From: Bradyrhizobium archetypum
Lineage (GTDB): Bacteria > Pseudomonadota > Alphaproteobacteria > Rhizobiales > Xanthobacteraceae
NCBI RefSeq assembly: GCF_013114835.1
Contig: NZ_JAAVLW010000005.1
Span: forward strand, 310,001-374,000
Direction of reading: 5' to 3'
DNA: 64,000 bases
Positions 32,022 to 40,595 of this stretch are shown here, one piece after another. The notes beneath the pieces are model-generated. The model was not told where the DNA came from. It made no database searches and saw only the letters and a list, made by a program, of their open reading frames with translations. Numbering within the stretch: the stretch's first letter is position 1; every line of letters starts with the position of its first letter. The translations under genes were made by a program, and so were the position numbers.

Positions 32022-32930
32022 ATGCAAGTCGCGGTCATCGGTGCCGGCGCGGTCGGATGCTACTATGGAGGACTGCTGCTCAGGGCCGGCCATGACGTGA
32101 CCTTCATCGGTCGCCAGCCGCATGTCGACGCCATCAACGCCCATGGCCTGCTACTGGACACCAAGAGTTTCAAGGATCACCTGCCCGCCCGCGCCGCCAC
32201 CGACACATCCGTGCTGGCCGCGCCCGATCTGGTGCTGGTCTGCGTGAAGTCGGCCGACACCGAAACGGCCGGCCGCTCGCTCGCCGGGCATTTGCGGCCG
32301 GACACAGCCGTGCTCAGCCTGCAGAACGGCGTCGACAATGCACAGCGTCTTTCTGCCGTCATTGGTCACGCCGTTATTCCGGTCGTCGTCTATGTCGGCA
32401 GCGAGATGGCCGGCCCCGGACATGTCAGGCATCACGGCGGCGGTGATCTCAGCATCGGCCGCTCGGCAGCGAGCAACGCGCTGGCCGAGATGTTTCAAGC
32501 CGCCGGCATCGGCATCACGATCGCTGACGATATCGACAAGACGCTGTGGAGCAAGCTGATCATCAACTGCGCCTTCAATGCGCTGTCTGCCGTGGCAAAC
32601 ATCTCCTACGGACCGATGCTCGAAGTCGAAGGCACGCGGGATGTCGTCACCCGCGCGGTGCAGGAGGCCATATCCGTTGCCCGCGCCTGCGGCGTGGCGA
32701 TACCGGACGATCTCCTCGCGCATATCCTGAACATCCCCGCCATCATGCCGAACCAGATGTCGTCCACCGCGCAGGACCTTGCGCGCGGCAAGCCCAGCGA
32801 GATCGATTTTCTCAACGGCCATGTGGTCCGCAAGGGCGCCGAGCTCGGCATTGCCACGCCGACCAATCAGGCGCTGCAGGTGATGGTGAAGCTCGCCCAG
32901 CGCGGCAAGCAAGGACGCAGGGTCGATTAG
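32022..32930 (+). CDS. panE: 2-dehydropantoate 2-reductase
   Basis: A 302-residue ketopantoate reductase, the NADPH-dependent step of pantothenate synthesis. N-terminal Rossmann motif GAGAVGCYYGGLLLRAGHDV, then FIGR for NADPH, LVLVCVKSADTE with the conserved Lys, SLQNGVDNA, and the C-terminal helical domain with KLIINCAFNALSAV (catalytic Lys), then AQDLARGKPSEIDFLNG (conserved Glu/Asp) and VRKGAELGIATPTNQ. Canonical length. ATG 32022 is preceded by GGAGAAAAG. This is the likely housekeeping enzyme, as opposed to the divergent relative at 8981. Confidence 0.92.
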   Translation: MQVAVIGAGAVGCYYGGLLLRAGHDVTFIGRQPHVDAINAHGLLLDTKSFKDHLPARAATDTSVLAAPDLVLVCVKSADTETAGRSLAGHLRPDTAVLSLQNGVDNAQRLSAVIGHAVIPVVVYVGSEMAGPGHVRHHGGGDLSIGRSAASNALAEMFQAAGIGITIADDIDKTLWSKLIINCAFNALSAVANISYGPMLEVEGTRDVVTRAVQEAISVARACGVAIPDDLLAHILNIPAIMPNQMSSTAQDLARGKPSEIDFLNGHVVRKGAELGIATPTNQALQVMVKLAQRGKQGRRVD

Positions 32931-33073
32931 CGTTGGCATAATCCGCCATTTCTTCGTGGTCCGGGATCGGCGGTATCCGGTTTCCACGAAACGTTAGCGG
33001 CGGCCCGCAGGATGTTGATGCGAGTCAATCGTGGACGCGCGAATCAGTGGCGACGGATGGGCAGATGCCGCCT

Positions 33074-33280
33074 TCACCCCCCGAGCACGTTTCCCCAGCC
33101 GTCGAACAGATATTGCCGCCATGCCACCGTTCCGTCATCACGCGCGCGGCTTAAGCGGCGGAAGTCGTCGGCCTCCTCGCCGGTCCAGGTCACGATCTGA
33201 TCGGTTGTGCGGTCGTGCAGGATCGCGGGCTCGGATGGGTTGAATCCCTTCATGGGATGCAGGCTTGCTGGTTCCATCAT
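33074..33280 (-). CDS. Small conserved hypothetical protein, 68 aa
   Basis: A short soluble protein: MKGFNPSEPAILHDRTTDQI, then VTWTGEEADDFRRLSRARDD and a Trp-rich tail VAWRQYLFDGWGNVLGG. The pattern of a polar, well-ordered chain with regular codon use suggests a real gene, and I recall similar small proteins in Bradyrhizobium. The start may be any of three Met codons (33280, 33277 or 33253). Function unknown. Confidence 0.6.
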   Translation of the reverse strand: MMEPASLHPMKGFNPSEPAILHDRTTDQIVTWTGEEADDFRRLSRARDDGTVAWRQYLFDGWGNVLGG

Positions 33281-33385
33281 GTCTTCCCAACGCGCTCACG
33301 GTCGGGAAGGTTGCGTAGCTGGCAGCGCGCGCAACCTCGTCACCTCTGCGGCGTTATAAGGCAATATCGACGAAAGGCACGCACT

Positions 33386-33610
33386 ATGCGGAACAAGGCA
33401 TCAAACTCGCAAAGCACGAAATCGCGCGCAAACGCCCAGATGCAGGCGGCGAATTCAATGCTTAATCCCGGCGATGAAGCACCTCGCGGCACGCCCGGCA
33501 CCGGCGACGACATCTGCCCCGAATGTCACGGCAAGGGCCGCATCGGCGGCGCTCCCTGCCCCAAGTGCGGCGGCAGCGGAACGATCACCCGCGCCATCGG
33601 CGGGGCGTGA
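33386..33610 (+). CDS. Small zinc-finger-like protein with DnaJ-type CxxCxGxG repeats
   Basis: A 74-residue protein. The first 35 residues are basic and disordered (SNSQSTKSRANAQMQAAN). The C-terminal half carries one complete DnaJ-like Cys-rich pair, CPECHGKGRIGGAPCPKCGG, enough for a single zinc site. It may bind zinc and unfolded proteins, but this is inference. ATG 33386 has AAAGG at a suitable distance. It converges on the gene at 33622. Confidence 0.75.
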   Translation: MRNKASNSQSTKSRANAQMQAANSMLNPGDEAPRGTPGTGDDICPECHGKGRIGGAPCPKCGGSGTITRAIGGA

Positions 33611-33621
33611 TCTAGCGCGCT

Positions 33622-33801
33622 TTAAGCGGTTCGCTTCTCGATAATCTTGCGGAAATCCGTCGCCAGGCTTGCATAGTAGCCGGCGAGCCCCTCATAGAAG
33701 GCCTGCTGTGCCTTGTCCGTGGCCTCGCGCGCCTTCGCTTCGCACTTGCCGGCCCGGCTCTCGTATTTCTCCACCTTGGTCTGAAGTTCAGCTACGACCA
33801 T
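33622..33801 (-). CDS. Small helical hypothetical protein, 59 aa
   Basis: A soluble, highly charged single-helix or coiled-coil protein (VAELQTKVEKYESRAGKCEA, then KAREATDKAQQAFYEGLAGY). Start ATG 33801 is placed eight bases after GGAG. Not recognised as a named family, though such small proteins are frequent in Bradyrhizobium. Confidence 0.65.
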   Translation of the reverse strand: MVVAELQTKVEKYESRAGKCEAKAREATDKAQQAFYEGLAGYYASLATDFRKIIEKRTA

Positions 33802-33916
33802 GGTCATTACTCCCCGCCACCATTACACGACTTCAATGCTATGCTGGCAGAAGTCGAAAAGATGACAGGCTTGGGGAGATTTCGCAGCGCTGCCGTGAGC
33901 AAGGCGTGGCATATGG

Positions 33917-34258
33917 CTATCGCGCCGGTACCGGCGCGGGAGGCCGGAACGATGACCGCGAGGTAGCTGCCGGCTTGGCCGCGACGCGCTTTCCGCTGTC
34001 AATGGATTCCAGATAGGAGGTCAGCGCCCAAGCCGAGCTCGAACCGCTGGCATAGTGCTTCTGCAGGAACAGGTATAGCGTCAGATGGAAGCGGCCCTTG
34101 GCGAGCCCGCGCGCGCTGCGGTGGCAGGACGCACAGCTTTCCGCAAACAGCTTTGGCGCCGGTTTGCCCTGATCGAGATTCTGCGCGATCGCCGCACCAC
34201 TCAGCGCGACCAAGGCGGCAAGAGCAAATAGACCGCAAGCCATCCTCATTGGCGACAT
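33917..34258 (-). CDS. Periplasmic cytochrome c-like protein
   Basis: A 113-residue exported protein: signal peptide (MACGLFALAALVALSGAAIA) and one haem-attachment motif FAESCASCHRSARGLAKGRF. Further on, HLTLYLFLQKHYASGSSSAW, ALTSYLESIDSG could supply secondary structure around the haem, but no clear Met axial ligand is visible. The tail is Pro/Ala-rich. Probably a small c-type haem protein or sulfite-dehydrogenase-type subunit. ATG 34258 is chosen because GGAAA precedes it and the signal peptide starts there. Confidence 0.75.
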   Translation of the reverse strand: MSPMRMACGLFALAALVALSGAAIAQNLDQGKPAPKLFAESCASCHRSARGLAKGRFHLTLYLFLQKHYASGSSSAWALTSYLESIDSGKRVAAKPAATSRSSFRPPAPVPAR

Positions 34259-34407
34259 CAGTTTTTTCCGGTGCATGGCGCGAATGAGCGAGCGGCTCAA
34301 GAGGCGAAGGATGGGAGACGATAGGCAATCTGCTGTCCGGCCGTGGCGAAAAATAGGTGCGTTTTTGCCAACATTGCGCTCCATTCGGGGCAGCGCATGT
34401 GCCGCGC

Positions 34408-34998
34408 TCAATAAGGCGGCTTCTTGCGCTCCCGCTGTGCCCGTGCCGCTTCCATCCACCACGCGAGATCATCGGCAAAGCGCGGAAACGAGCGCGCAAG
34501 GGCGTTGCCGCCCTCGCCTGTCGGCTTGCCGTCTTCAGAGAGCGTCTGCGCGATCGGCCCGACGCTGATCGAGCTCGAAATCACCACCATGCCCATTTCC
34601 GAAAGCGTGCCGTGCCATGCCATCGCGGCGCGCGCGCCTGAGAAGCGGCCGGCCGAATAGCTCGCGATCGCGGCCGGCCGCCAGAACCATTCTTCGAGGA
34701 AATGATCGGTGAGGTTTTTCAGCCCGGGCTGCATGCCCCAATTATATTCGCCGGTGACGAACACAAAGCCGTCGGCGGCACGGATCTGGCCTGCGAGTTT
34801 CTCGAGCGCGGCCGGCGCGTCGCCTTTCGGATATTCCTTGTACATCCGGTCCAGCATCGGCATGCCGATCGCCTTGGCGTCGATCAATTCAACATCGTCG
34901 CCGCGCGCGGCAAACCGCTCGACGACGAATTGCGCCAGCCGAATGCCCATGCGGTCGGAGCGGTAGGAGCCGTAAAAAACGAGAATGCGGTTGCTCAT
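34408..34998 (-). CDS. NADPH-dependent FMN reductase family protein
   Basis: A 196-residue flavodoxin-like oxidoreductase. It starts ILVFYGSYRSDRMGIRLAQF (flavin phosphate loop), continues DDVELIDAKAIGMPMLDRMY, and has the flavin-ring loop FVFVTGEYNWGMQPGLKNLT (canonical PEYN replaced by GEYN). C-terminal WHGTLSEMGMVVISSSISVG also fits. It likely reduces FMN, quinones or related acceptors with NADPH. Starts at ATG 34998. Single gene. Confidence 0.88.
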   Translation of the reverse strand: MSNRILVFYGSYRSDRMGIRLAQFVVERFAARGDDVELIDAKAIGMPMLDRMYKEYPKGDAPAALEKLAGQIRAADGFVFVTGEYNWGMQPGLKNLTDHFLEEWFWRPAAIASYSAGRFSGARAAMAWHGTLSEMGMVVISSSISVGPIAQTLSEDGKPTGEGGNALARSFPRFADDLAWWMEAARAQRERKKPPY

Positions 34999-35244
34999 GA
35001 TGCCGCAAACCTAGCACGGCGATTATCGCGACCGAAAGCCGCCTCCGGATAGCCGGTCCGCGGCAGATTGAACCTGCCGGACGCACGCCGGCAGTTAAGG
35101 CCAAGCTTCACGGATGGCAGGCAGGCGCCGGAGCGCATTCACGTTTTCGGCTCGTCAGGAAGCGCGCCACAGCGTTGAATGCGATCATCTTGCTGGCGCT
35201 GCCGTCGTCCTATTCCGCGGCAATGCGCTCAAACACCAACCGGC

Positions 35245-35276
35245 CAACAAAAAGCGGCCTTGCGGCCGCTTTGTTG
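35245..35276 (-). terminator. Rho-independent terminator
   Basis: AAAGCGGCC and GGCCGCTTT form a perfect stem over a TTGC loop, flanked by CAACAA and TTGTTG that extend the pairing. On the minus strand it ends in T residues. It follows the exported-protein gene at 35294. Confidence 0.85.
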
Positions 35277-35293
35277 AAATCGCGCGTCCGGCT

Positions 35294-35647
35294 CTACCAA
35301 TAACCGGGCCCGTCATAATAGGCGTAGGAATCAACGTATGGTGCGCCGGCGATCGCAGCCGCGGTTCCGATCGCACCGGCGGCTACGCCAGCCGCAAGCC
35401 CAACCGGCCCGGGACCGTAGTAAGCTGGGCCGGGGCGGTAATAGACGCGAGGTCCGTAGTCGCCATAATAGTAGCTGTAGTCAAAACGGCTCGGCGTGCG
35501 CACGCCATATCCGCCCCGCAGGTAGTTGGAGTTTGGATAGTTGAACCCGATCATGCCGGGCTCCTGGGTCGCTTCCTGCGCCATCGCGGGTGTCGCAAGC
35601 CCCGTCGCAAGGATCGCGGCCGCGCCCAGCAGCTTCAGTTTCATCAT
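35294..35647 (-). CDS. Small exported Tyr/Gly-rich protein
   Basis: A 117-residue protein with signal peptide (LLGAAAILATGLATPAMA). The mature chain has a Tyr-rich segment (FDYSYYYGDYGPRVYYRPG) and a hydrophobic Gly/Ala stretch (VGLAAGVAAGAIGTAAAIAG) that could insert in the outer membrane or drive assembly. Not assigned to a family. Of three nearby ATGs (35653, 35647, 35644) I choose 35647, seven bases after AGGGAG. A terminator follows. Confidence 0.75.
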   Translation of the reverse strand: MMKLKLLGAAAILATGLATPAMAQEATQEPGMIGFNYPNSNYLRGGYGVRTPSRFDYSYYYGDYGPRVYYRPGPAYYGPGPVGLAAGVAAGAIGTAAAIAGAPYVDSYAYYDGPGYW

Positions 35648-35753
35648 TGTCATTCTCCCTTCGGATATGAACAGCGAACGGGCGAAGCGAGATGCTTGTT
35701 CCGGCACCCAATTCACAGCGCCGTGAATTTCAGCGGCGGCTTGCCGCGCCGAA

Positions 35754-35795
35754 AAGAGAAAAGGCCGGCGGGCATTACGCCGCCGACCTTCTCTT
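35754..35795. terminator. Orphan hairpin between divergent genes
   Basis: CGGCGG (35766-35771) pairs with CCGCCG (35780-35785). GG, AA and AAGAG segments on the left side extend the stem with CC, TT and CTCTT on the right, with one mismatch and a two-base bulge. It is A-rich on its left side, so T-rich on the minus strand, like a terminator. No minus-strand gene lies immediately to its right. Confidence 0.4.
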
Positions 35796-35969
35796 GCAAC
35801 TGCCGGCTCGGGAGGTCCGGTTCCGCTGCGATTCCATGAAGCTCAGTCTGATACGGACATAATTAATAAAATCCTAACGATGTGACTGTGAGGCGCGTCA
35901 CAGAGGGCCAGAACCTTGTCCGGGTAATCTGCAACTAACAATGCAGATCCTGCAACAGGAGGGCCCGAC

Positions 35970-36203
35970 ATGACCCAGGTCTATTTCCACTGTTCGAGCT
36001 CCCGGGAAATCCGGATCGACCGATCCGGCGAAGCAGTGAGCGACCTCGCCGAGGCGCGCGACCGCGCCGCCTGTATCGTCCGGTCGATGATCATGGGCCG
36101 CGACGGCGAAGACTGGCGCGACTGGGTCGTGCATGTGAACGACGATTTCGACGACGAACTGTTCGTTCTGCCCTTCGCCTTCGTCCTCGGCAAACCGCAC
36201 TGA
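35970..36203 (+). CDS. DUF6894-type small protein, copy 1
   Basis: A 77-residue soluble protein with the layout of small DUF6894 proteins: an initial strand TQVYFHCSSS, a helix DLAEARDRAACIVRSMIM, then DWVVHVNDDFDDELFVLPFA. Function unknown. AGGAGGG precedes the ATG. It is followed 9 bases later by a small basic protein gene. The same two-gene pair recurs at 38152-38553, with this protein about half identical to its copy. Confidence 0.8.
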   Translation: MTQVYFHCSSSREIRIDRSGEAVSDLAEARDRAACIVRSMIMGRDGEDWRDWVVHVNDDFDDELFVLPFAFVLGKPH

Positions 36204-36212
36204 AAGACTGCC

Positions 36213-36395
36213 ATGCTGCCGGCGCGCCCACCGTTCATGCCGTTGCTCCGCCGCCTCGATGCGCTTATGGCGCGGTGCCGCCGCCTGATCGAGCGCGCCC
36301 GCGATCCCTATCGTCCGGAGCGCCACTATATGCGCGGCCCCGGCCCCCGGTGGCACGCCCGGCACCGGGCTGACGTCGCGGGCGCACCCCTCTAG
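36213..36395 (+). CDS. Small basic protein, partner of DUF6894 protein, copy 1
   Basis: A 60-residue arginine-rich protein (PFMPLLRRLDALMARCRRLI, then ERARDPYRPERHYMRGPGPR followed by WHARH). The C-terminal half YRPE.HYMRGPGP.WHA.H is nearly the same in the copy at 38395, which shows that both small frames are real genes. The basic charge hints at nucleic acid or membrane binding; no known family. Start is probably the first ATG, nine bases after the DUF6894 stop. Confidence 0.75.
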   Translation: MLPARPPFMPLLRRLDALMARCRRLIERARDPYRPERHYMRGPGPRWHARHRADVAGAPL

Positions 36396-36596
36396 GGACT
36401 TCTGCACCGCCGGTCCGACCTGTAGCCCCGGGTTCCAGCGATCCCGGCCCTTTGTTCGGCCCCAACCTCTCCACGAGATCGCCTTGCTTTGGTCAAACCT
36501 CGCTGGCCGTGTGGGACTTGGGCAGAGGGTTTCCACGCAGAAAAGCATGCTCGCCGCCCCGATGCGGGTGACATTGGACTGAGTAAGGGACCGCCA

Positions 36597-37640
36597 ATGC
36601 AATCCACGCCAATGCTAAAAGAGGCTGATCCGCACGACATTTTTGCGATCGAAACGGTGCTGGCCGCGCACGCCCACAAGGCGCCGCCGGTGGCGCACGA
36701 TCCAGCCACCTCTCCGGCAGCGCCGGAGGTCCAAATCGCGCAGCCGCAGGCCCAAGTCGCGGCGCATTCGCAAGTTCAAGCCGCAGCGCAGCCGCAAGTT
36801 CAAATCGGGGCAGCGCCGCCGGTGGTTCAAGTTACGCCCCCGATTTCCGTCGGCGGGCCGATTCCGCAAGCCGAACCCACCTTTGGCGCACCCAACGCGC
36901 GCGAGATCAAGGTCGATCGCGAGATCAAGGTGGATGGCCTCAAAGCTCTTGACGAACGGCCGGTGAGCAAATGGGCAAAGCGCATTTTCATGGCGCTGCT
37001 CGGCCTTGCCGGCGCCATTGCTGCCGCCGGCTGGCAGCACTATGGCGATCAGGCCAAGGCGATGGCTGTCGATTGGGCACCGCCCTTCCTGCTGGCGGCA
37101 TTGCCGTCGGCACCCAAGCCCGCCGAACAGCCAAGCACGACGGCCACGGATGCCGTCGCAACGGATCAAGTCGCTCAACCGGCAAATGCAACGGCGGCAG
37201 CCCCTACTCAGCCCGAACCCGCCGTTACTGCCGCGGCGCCGGCTCCGTCTGCGGAATCGGCCCAGTTGCAGTCGATGGCGCAGGATCTCGCCGCCATGGG
37301 GCAACAGGTCGAGGAACTGAAAACCACCATCGCGCAACTCAAGGCGAGCCAAGCGCAAATGGCGCGCGAATTGGCCAAAGCCTCCGAGGCCAAAGCTTCC
37401 GAGGCCAGAGCTGCGGCGGTAGCGCCTCCGCCGGTGGTCCGGCCGGCCGCTCCTCCAGTACGCAAGCCGAAGCCGGCCTATTCCTATACGCCTTCCTACT
37501 CACCCGCTCCGATGGCGGCTGCCCACGCCGCACCGCTCCCGCCGGCGCAGGCCGCGGCACCTCCGCCGCCTGCACCACCCCGGCAAACGATCGCCGATGA
37601 TGGCGAGCCGGTGGTGCGCCCACCGATGCCGCTGCGGTAG
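36597..37640 (+). CDS. Single-pass membrane protein with coiled coil and Pro/Ala-rich tail
   Basis: A 347-residue protein. Residues 1-110 are low-complexity (repeats of Q.QAQVAAHSQVQAAAQPQVQ type). A cytoplasmic basic segment KALDERPVSKWAKR leads into one transmembrane helix (FMALLGLAGAIAAAGW, about 140-156). The periplasmic part contains an Ala/Pro linker, a coiled coil (LAAMGQQVEELKTTIAQLKA) and a Pro/Ala-rich end. No catalytic domain. It resembles rhizobial proteins of unknown function that may act as envelope spacers or scaffolds. ATG 36597 follows AAGGGA. Confidence 0.75.
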   Translation: MQSTPMLKEADPHDIFAIETVLAAHAHKAPPVAHDPATSPAAPEVQIAQPQAQVAAHSQVQAAAQPQVQIGAAPPVVQVTPPISVGGPIPQAEPTFGAPNAREIKVDREIKVDGLKALDERPVSKWAKRIFMALLGLAGAIAAAGWQHYGDQAKAMAVDWAPPFLLAALPSAPKPAEQPSTTATDAVATDQVAQPANATAAAPTQPEPAVTAAAPAPSAESAQLQSMAQDLAAMGQQVEELKTTIAQLKASQAQMARELAKASEAKASEARAAAVAPPPVVRPAAPPVRKPKPAYSYTPSYSPAPMAAAHAAPLPPAQAAAPPPPAPPRQTIADDGEPVVRPPMPLR

Positions 37641-37716
37641 GATTTTTGCAGCCTGGATGAGCAGCAGGGGTCGCGCAAATGCGCCCCGACGGCTCGTGCC
37701 GGCTACATAGGGATGA

Positions 37717-37902
37717 TCAGCTCTGGTGCGGGCCCCGCATCAGCTTCATGGCGTCTTCGATATGACGCCACTCCTTGGCTTCCTCGACATCGCCGCTGCT
37801 TTCGCAGGCCTGCGCATTGTGTGCGGCTTGCGCGATCGCGGTTAGGCCGTGCTTCTCCATCATCTGGCGCGCAATTGTGTGGATCTGCATTTCCGACATC
37901 AT
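37717..37902 (-). CDS. Small conserved hypothetical protein, 61 aa
   Basis: A helical soluble protein (MQIHTIARQMMEKHGLTAIA, then QAAHNAQACESSGDVEEAKE and WRHIEDAMKLMRG). The EAKEWRHIEDAMKLMRGP ending is a pattern I recall from many Bradyrhizobium small proteins. Start 37902 lies seven bases after GGGAG; a second Met follows directly. Function unknown. Confidence 0.75.
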   Translation of the reverse strand: MMSEMQIHTIARQMMEKHGLTAIAQAAHNAQACESSGDVEEAKEWRHIEDAMKLMRGPHQS

Positions 37903-38151
37903 TGTCGCTCTCCCGGAGTTCCACCTGTCCATGCCGCAACGTTCCGGCGTTACGGCGTCTGTCGTGAGAACGGCCCAACCGAAAAGCTCGTTCCTTCCGC
38001 CGCAACCGATAATTTTAAGATAAGTCCAACGACCGCAGTTCCGCCTGAAGTCGCTTAATACCCGTAGTATCCCGTCCGCAATCTCCCCGAATGTTAAGCC
38101 GGTCTTCCGCTTGGTATTTTCCAGGGTGAATCGAATCGCCGGGGGTCGGAT

Positions 38152-38385
38152 ATGGCACAGGTCTACTTCCACTGCTCCAACTCAGAGGGCGAAGGCTTCG
38201 ACCAGCGCGGCGCCGCCATCGAAAACTTGGCCGAGCTGCGCGCCCACGCCGCTCGCGTCGTGCAGTCGCTGATCATGCTGCAGGACCCGGAAGACTGGCG
38301 TGACTGGACGCTGCACGTCCACGACGATCTCAACATCGAAATTTTCGCCCTGCCGTTTTCGTCCGTGCTCGGCAAGCCGCATTGA
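38152..38385 (+). CDS. DUF6894-type small protein, copy 2
   Basis: A 77-residue paralogue of the protein at 35970: AQVYFHCSNSEGEGFDQRGA, NLAELRAHAARVVQSLIMLQ, EDWRDWTLHVHDDLNIEIFA. Both end in SVLGKPH or FVLGKPH. GGGGG lies upstream of the ATG. It forms a pair with the small basic protein 9 bases downstream, exactly like copy 1. Confidence 0.8.
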   Translation: MAQVYFHCSNSEGEGFDQRGAAIENLAELRAHAARVVQSLIMLQDPEDWRDWTLHVHDDLNIEIFALPFSSVLGKPH

Positions 38386-38394
38386 GGTGTCGCC

Positions 38395-38553
38395 ATGCTG
38401 GCCATGCAATTGCTTCTCCGGCGCCTGGCAGAGATCGTGACGCGGTGGCAGGCTCTGTTTGATCTTGCCCGCAACCCCTACCGTCCCGAGCTGCACTACA
38501 TGCGCGGTCCCGGCCCGAAATGGCACGCCAAGCACCAGGAACATAGCGCGTAG
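38395..38553 (+). CDS. Small basic protein, partner of DUF6894 protein, copy 2
   Basis: A 52-residue protein found by translating after the DUF6894 stop: LAMQLLLRRLAEIVTRWQAL, then FDLARNPYRPELHYMRGPGP followed by KWHAKHQEHSA. It matches the protein at 36213 in the C-terminal motif YRPE.HYMRGPGP.WHA.H and in its spacing to the upstream gene. Small enough to be missed by automated gene callers. Confidence 0.78.
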   Translation: MLAMQLLLRRLAEIVTRWQALFDLARNPYRPELHYMRGPGPKWHAKHQEHSA

Positions 38554-38668
38554 CCAGTAGCCCGTTGGCTCCACCCCGGGCTACGTACCGATAATCTTGT
38601 AGGTGGCAAAGCCACCGATGACAGGCTCCGCCACGGCGCGAGAGCACCTTTGCCAGCCTACAGTTCTC

Positions 38669-39457
38669 TCACACATCCCCCAACTCCGGCGGCTCGAACC
38701 AGTTCGTCAGCGACAGCCCGCCGTCGATCACAATGGCGGCTCCCGTGACGTAGGCCGATATCCGGTTCGACAGCACCGCCAGCGCCAGCGGTGCGAGGTC
38801 TTTGGCCTCACCGAGCCGGCCGAGCGGAATATGCTTTGCCAGCGCAGGATCGGCGACAAAGCCGCCGGCTGCGATCGCGCCGGGCACCAGCGCGTTGACG
38901 CGGATGCCAAAGCGGCCAAACGTCTTGGCCAGCTCCTTCACGAGCATCGAAAGCCCCGCCTTCGCCGTCGAGTAATGCGGCAGGTTGCGCGGCGTGCCGG
39001 CATGCAGCGAGGTCAAGAGCAGGAACGAGCCCGGCTGTTTGTCGGCGATCAGCTTTTGCGCCAACTGGCGCGACAGATGGAATCCGGCTTCCAGATTCAC
39101 CGCATGCATCCGCGCCCAAATCTCCGTGGTGACGCCGAGCATGTGATCGGTCTCGCGCCGCGGCGGTGATGCGCTATGCACGAAATGCGTCACGGACCCG
39201 ACAGCGGCGGCAGCCTCCGTCAGCAGCGCCTCGCGCGCCGCGGGCTCGGCGAGATCGCCGATCCAGGGTACTGCCAGTTCCGGCCGAGCCGAGGCCTTGA
39301 TCGCCGCCGTCACCGTCTCCCGGTTGACGTCGGCAAACATCGTGCGCACACCCTCGCCGACCAGGGCTTGCGCGATCGCGCGGCCGATCCCGTTGCCCGC
39401 ACCGGTGACAAGCGCCGCCTCGCGCGCCGGATCGAATGGATTGTCAAGCAGGCCCAT
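38669..39457 (-). CDS. SDR family NAD(P)-dependent oxidoreductase
   Basis: A 262-residue short-chain dehydrogenase. Cofactor loop AALVTGAGNGIGRAIAQALV (about 14-33), Asp at the end of strand 2 (MFADVNRE, favouring NAD), GSVTHFVHSASPP in place of the usual NNAG, catalytic Tyr/Lys motif as HYSTAKAGLSMLVKELAKTF, and IRVNALVPGAI after it. Substrate unknown. ATG 39457 is used; AGGAG lies about 12 bases upstream. Confidence 0.87.
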   Translation of the reverse strand: MGLLDNPFDPAREAALVTGAGNGIGRAIAQALVGEGVRTMFADVNRETVTAAIKASARPELAVPWIGDLAEPAAREALLTEAAAAVGSVTHFVHSASPPRRETDHMLGVTTEIWARMHAVNLEAGFHLSRQLAQKLIADKQPGSFLLLTSLHAGTPRNLPHYSTAKAGLSMLVKELAKTFGRFGIRVNALVPGAIAAGGFVADPALAKHIPLGRLGEAKDLAPLALAVLSNRISAYVTGAAIVIDGGLSLTNWFEPPELGDV

Positions 39458-39687
39458 CAGTTCACGTCTCCTCTCGAAGCGTAGCGCACCAAGCCGGATC
39501 GTACCCACTTCTGCAGACTGTGGGGCGGATCAACATCGACCATATGAGCATGATAGCGCGGCCCACGCGCCTCGTCGCTGGTCGTACGTTGCGCTGTATC
39601 AATTCGGCGCTCCATCTGCACCGCTAGGTTGCTTCCACCTCACGTGAAACCGTCCTAATCTCTTCTGCAACCGGCGGGCTCATAAGC

Positions 39688-40122
39688 ATGCAAACCCGCG
39701 TTCGAAAAGTCGCCCACGTCCTGGAACGCATTGGGCTTGCCATGGCAGGCGCGGCGAGCGGGTTGTTTGTGGCCGCACTGGTCGGAACGAGCCATGCAGC
39801 ACTCACCAACCAAGCCTTCCTGCTTCTGATGATGATCGGCGGCGCCCTCGGCTTTTACCTCGGCATCGATACGCCGCCCCTCCCCACCACGGCATCGAAC
39901 AGCCGGCCCACTGACGGGACCTGGATCGGCAAGATCGATACGCCGGAACTGCTGAGCGCGGTCGGCACTTTCCTCGCGGCGCTATCGGCATTCACGTGCG
40001 TAGGCGTCATCGTGCTGCGCCACGATCCGCATCTGGCATGGATATCGCTGATCATGGCCGGATGGGTGATCGGCGTCGCGATGCAGATCGTCGCCGGCAC
40101 GATCGCCCGCCTGCGCCGCTGA
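39688..40122 (+). CDS. Small integral membrane protein of unknown function
   Basis: A 144-residue protein with four hydrophobic helices: IGLAMAGAASGLFVAALVG, AFLLLMMIGGALGFYLGI, LLSAVGTFLAALSAFTCVGV and ISLIMAGWVIGVAMQIVAGT, and a polar loop between the second and third. No family recognised. Convergent with the next small membrane protein gene. Confidence 0.72.
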   Translation: MQTRVRKVAHVLERIGLAMAGAASGLFVAALVGTSHAALTNQAFLLLMMIGGALGFYLGIDTPPLPTTASNSRPTDGTWIGKIDTPELLSAVGTFLAALSAFTCVGVIVLRHDPHLAWISLIMAGWVIGVAMQIVAGTIARLRR

Positions 40123-40138
40123 CCAGGCCGCCTTATCT

Positions 40139-40378
40139 TCAGCTCTCGTCTTCCAGCGTCAGCACCAGGCCGGTCAGCGCCGCGCCGATGCCGAACATCA
40201 GGCCGTAAGTCGTAACCAGCATCAGCATGGTTTGAACGGGTGCGGCGCTTTTTGCGACGAGGTCCCTGACATGGAAAGCATCGATAAGGCCGAGCAACAG
40301 GACCAGCGATAGCCCGAGCGCGACGCCCATCAGGAAATGGGTCAGCAGCGCATTGAACAGTGATTTTTGCGGACGCAT
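40139..40378 (-). CDS. Small membrane protein, two helices
   Basis: A 79-residue protein with two hydrophobic segments (FLMGVALGLSLVLLLGLIDA and MLMLVTTYGLMFGIGAALTG) separated by a short loop with His and Lys, and an acidic end (LTLEDES). Starts at ATG 40378; an upstream Met at 40411 would add eleven polar residues. No family recognised, though similar proteins occur throughout Bradyrhizobium as I recall. Confidence 0.68.
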   Translation of the reverse strand: MRPQKSLFNALLTHFLMGVALGLSLVLLLGLIDAFHVRDLVAKSAAPVQTMLMLVTTYGLMFGIGAALTGLVLTLEDES

Positions 40379-40595
40379 GGCCGCCGTACCTTCGGCATGA
40401 TGCCCAGCCAACGCACGGCCGAAGGAACTGGTTCCTGCATGCCAGAACAGAAATTCGTCCTGCGCTGCGGCGCGTCGGGGTCAGGAGACGTTTGCAAAAC
40501 GTTAAGCAAGCGCTGGCACACCCAGCGTGCATTCCCCAGAATCTCCACAATCCCTTTTAGAAAAGACATAACGTTTCGAAAGAGGAGAATTTCCC

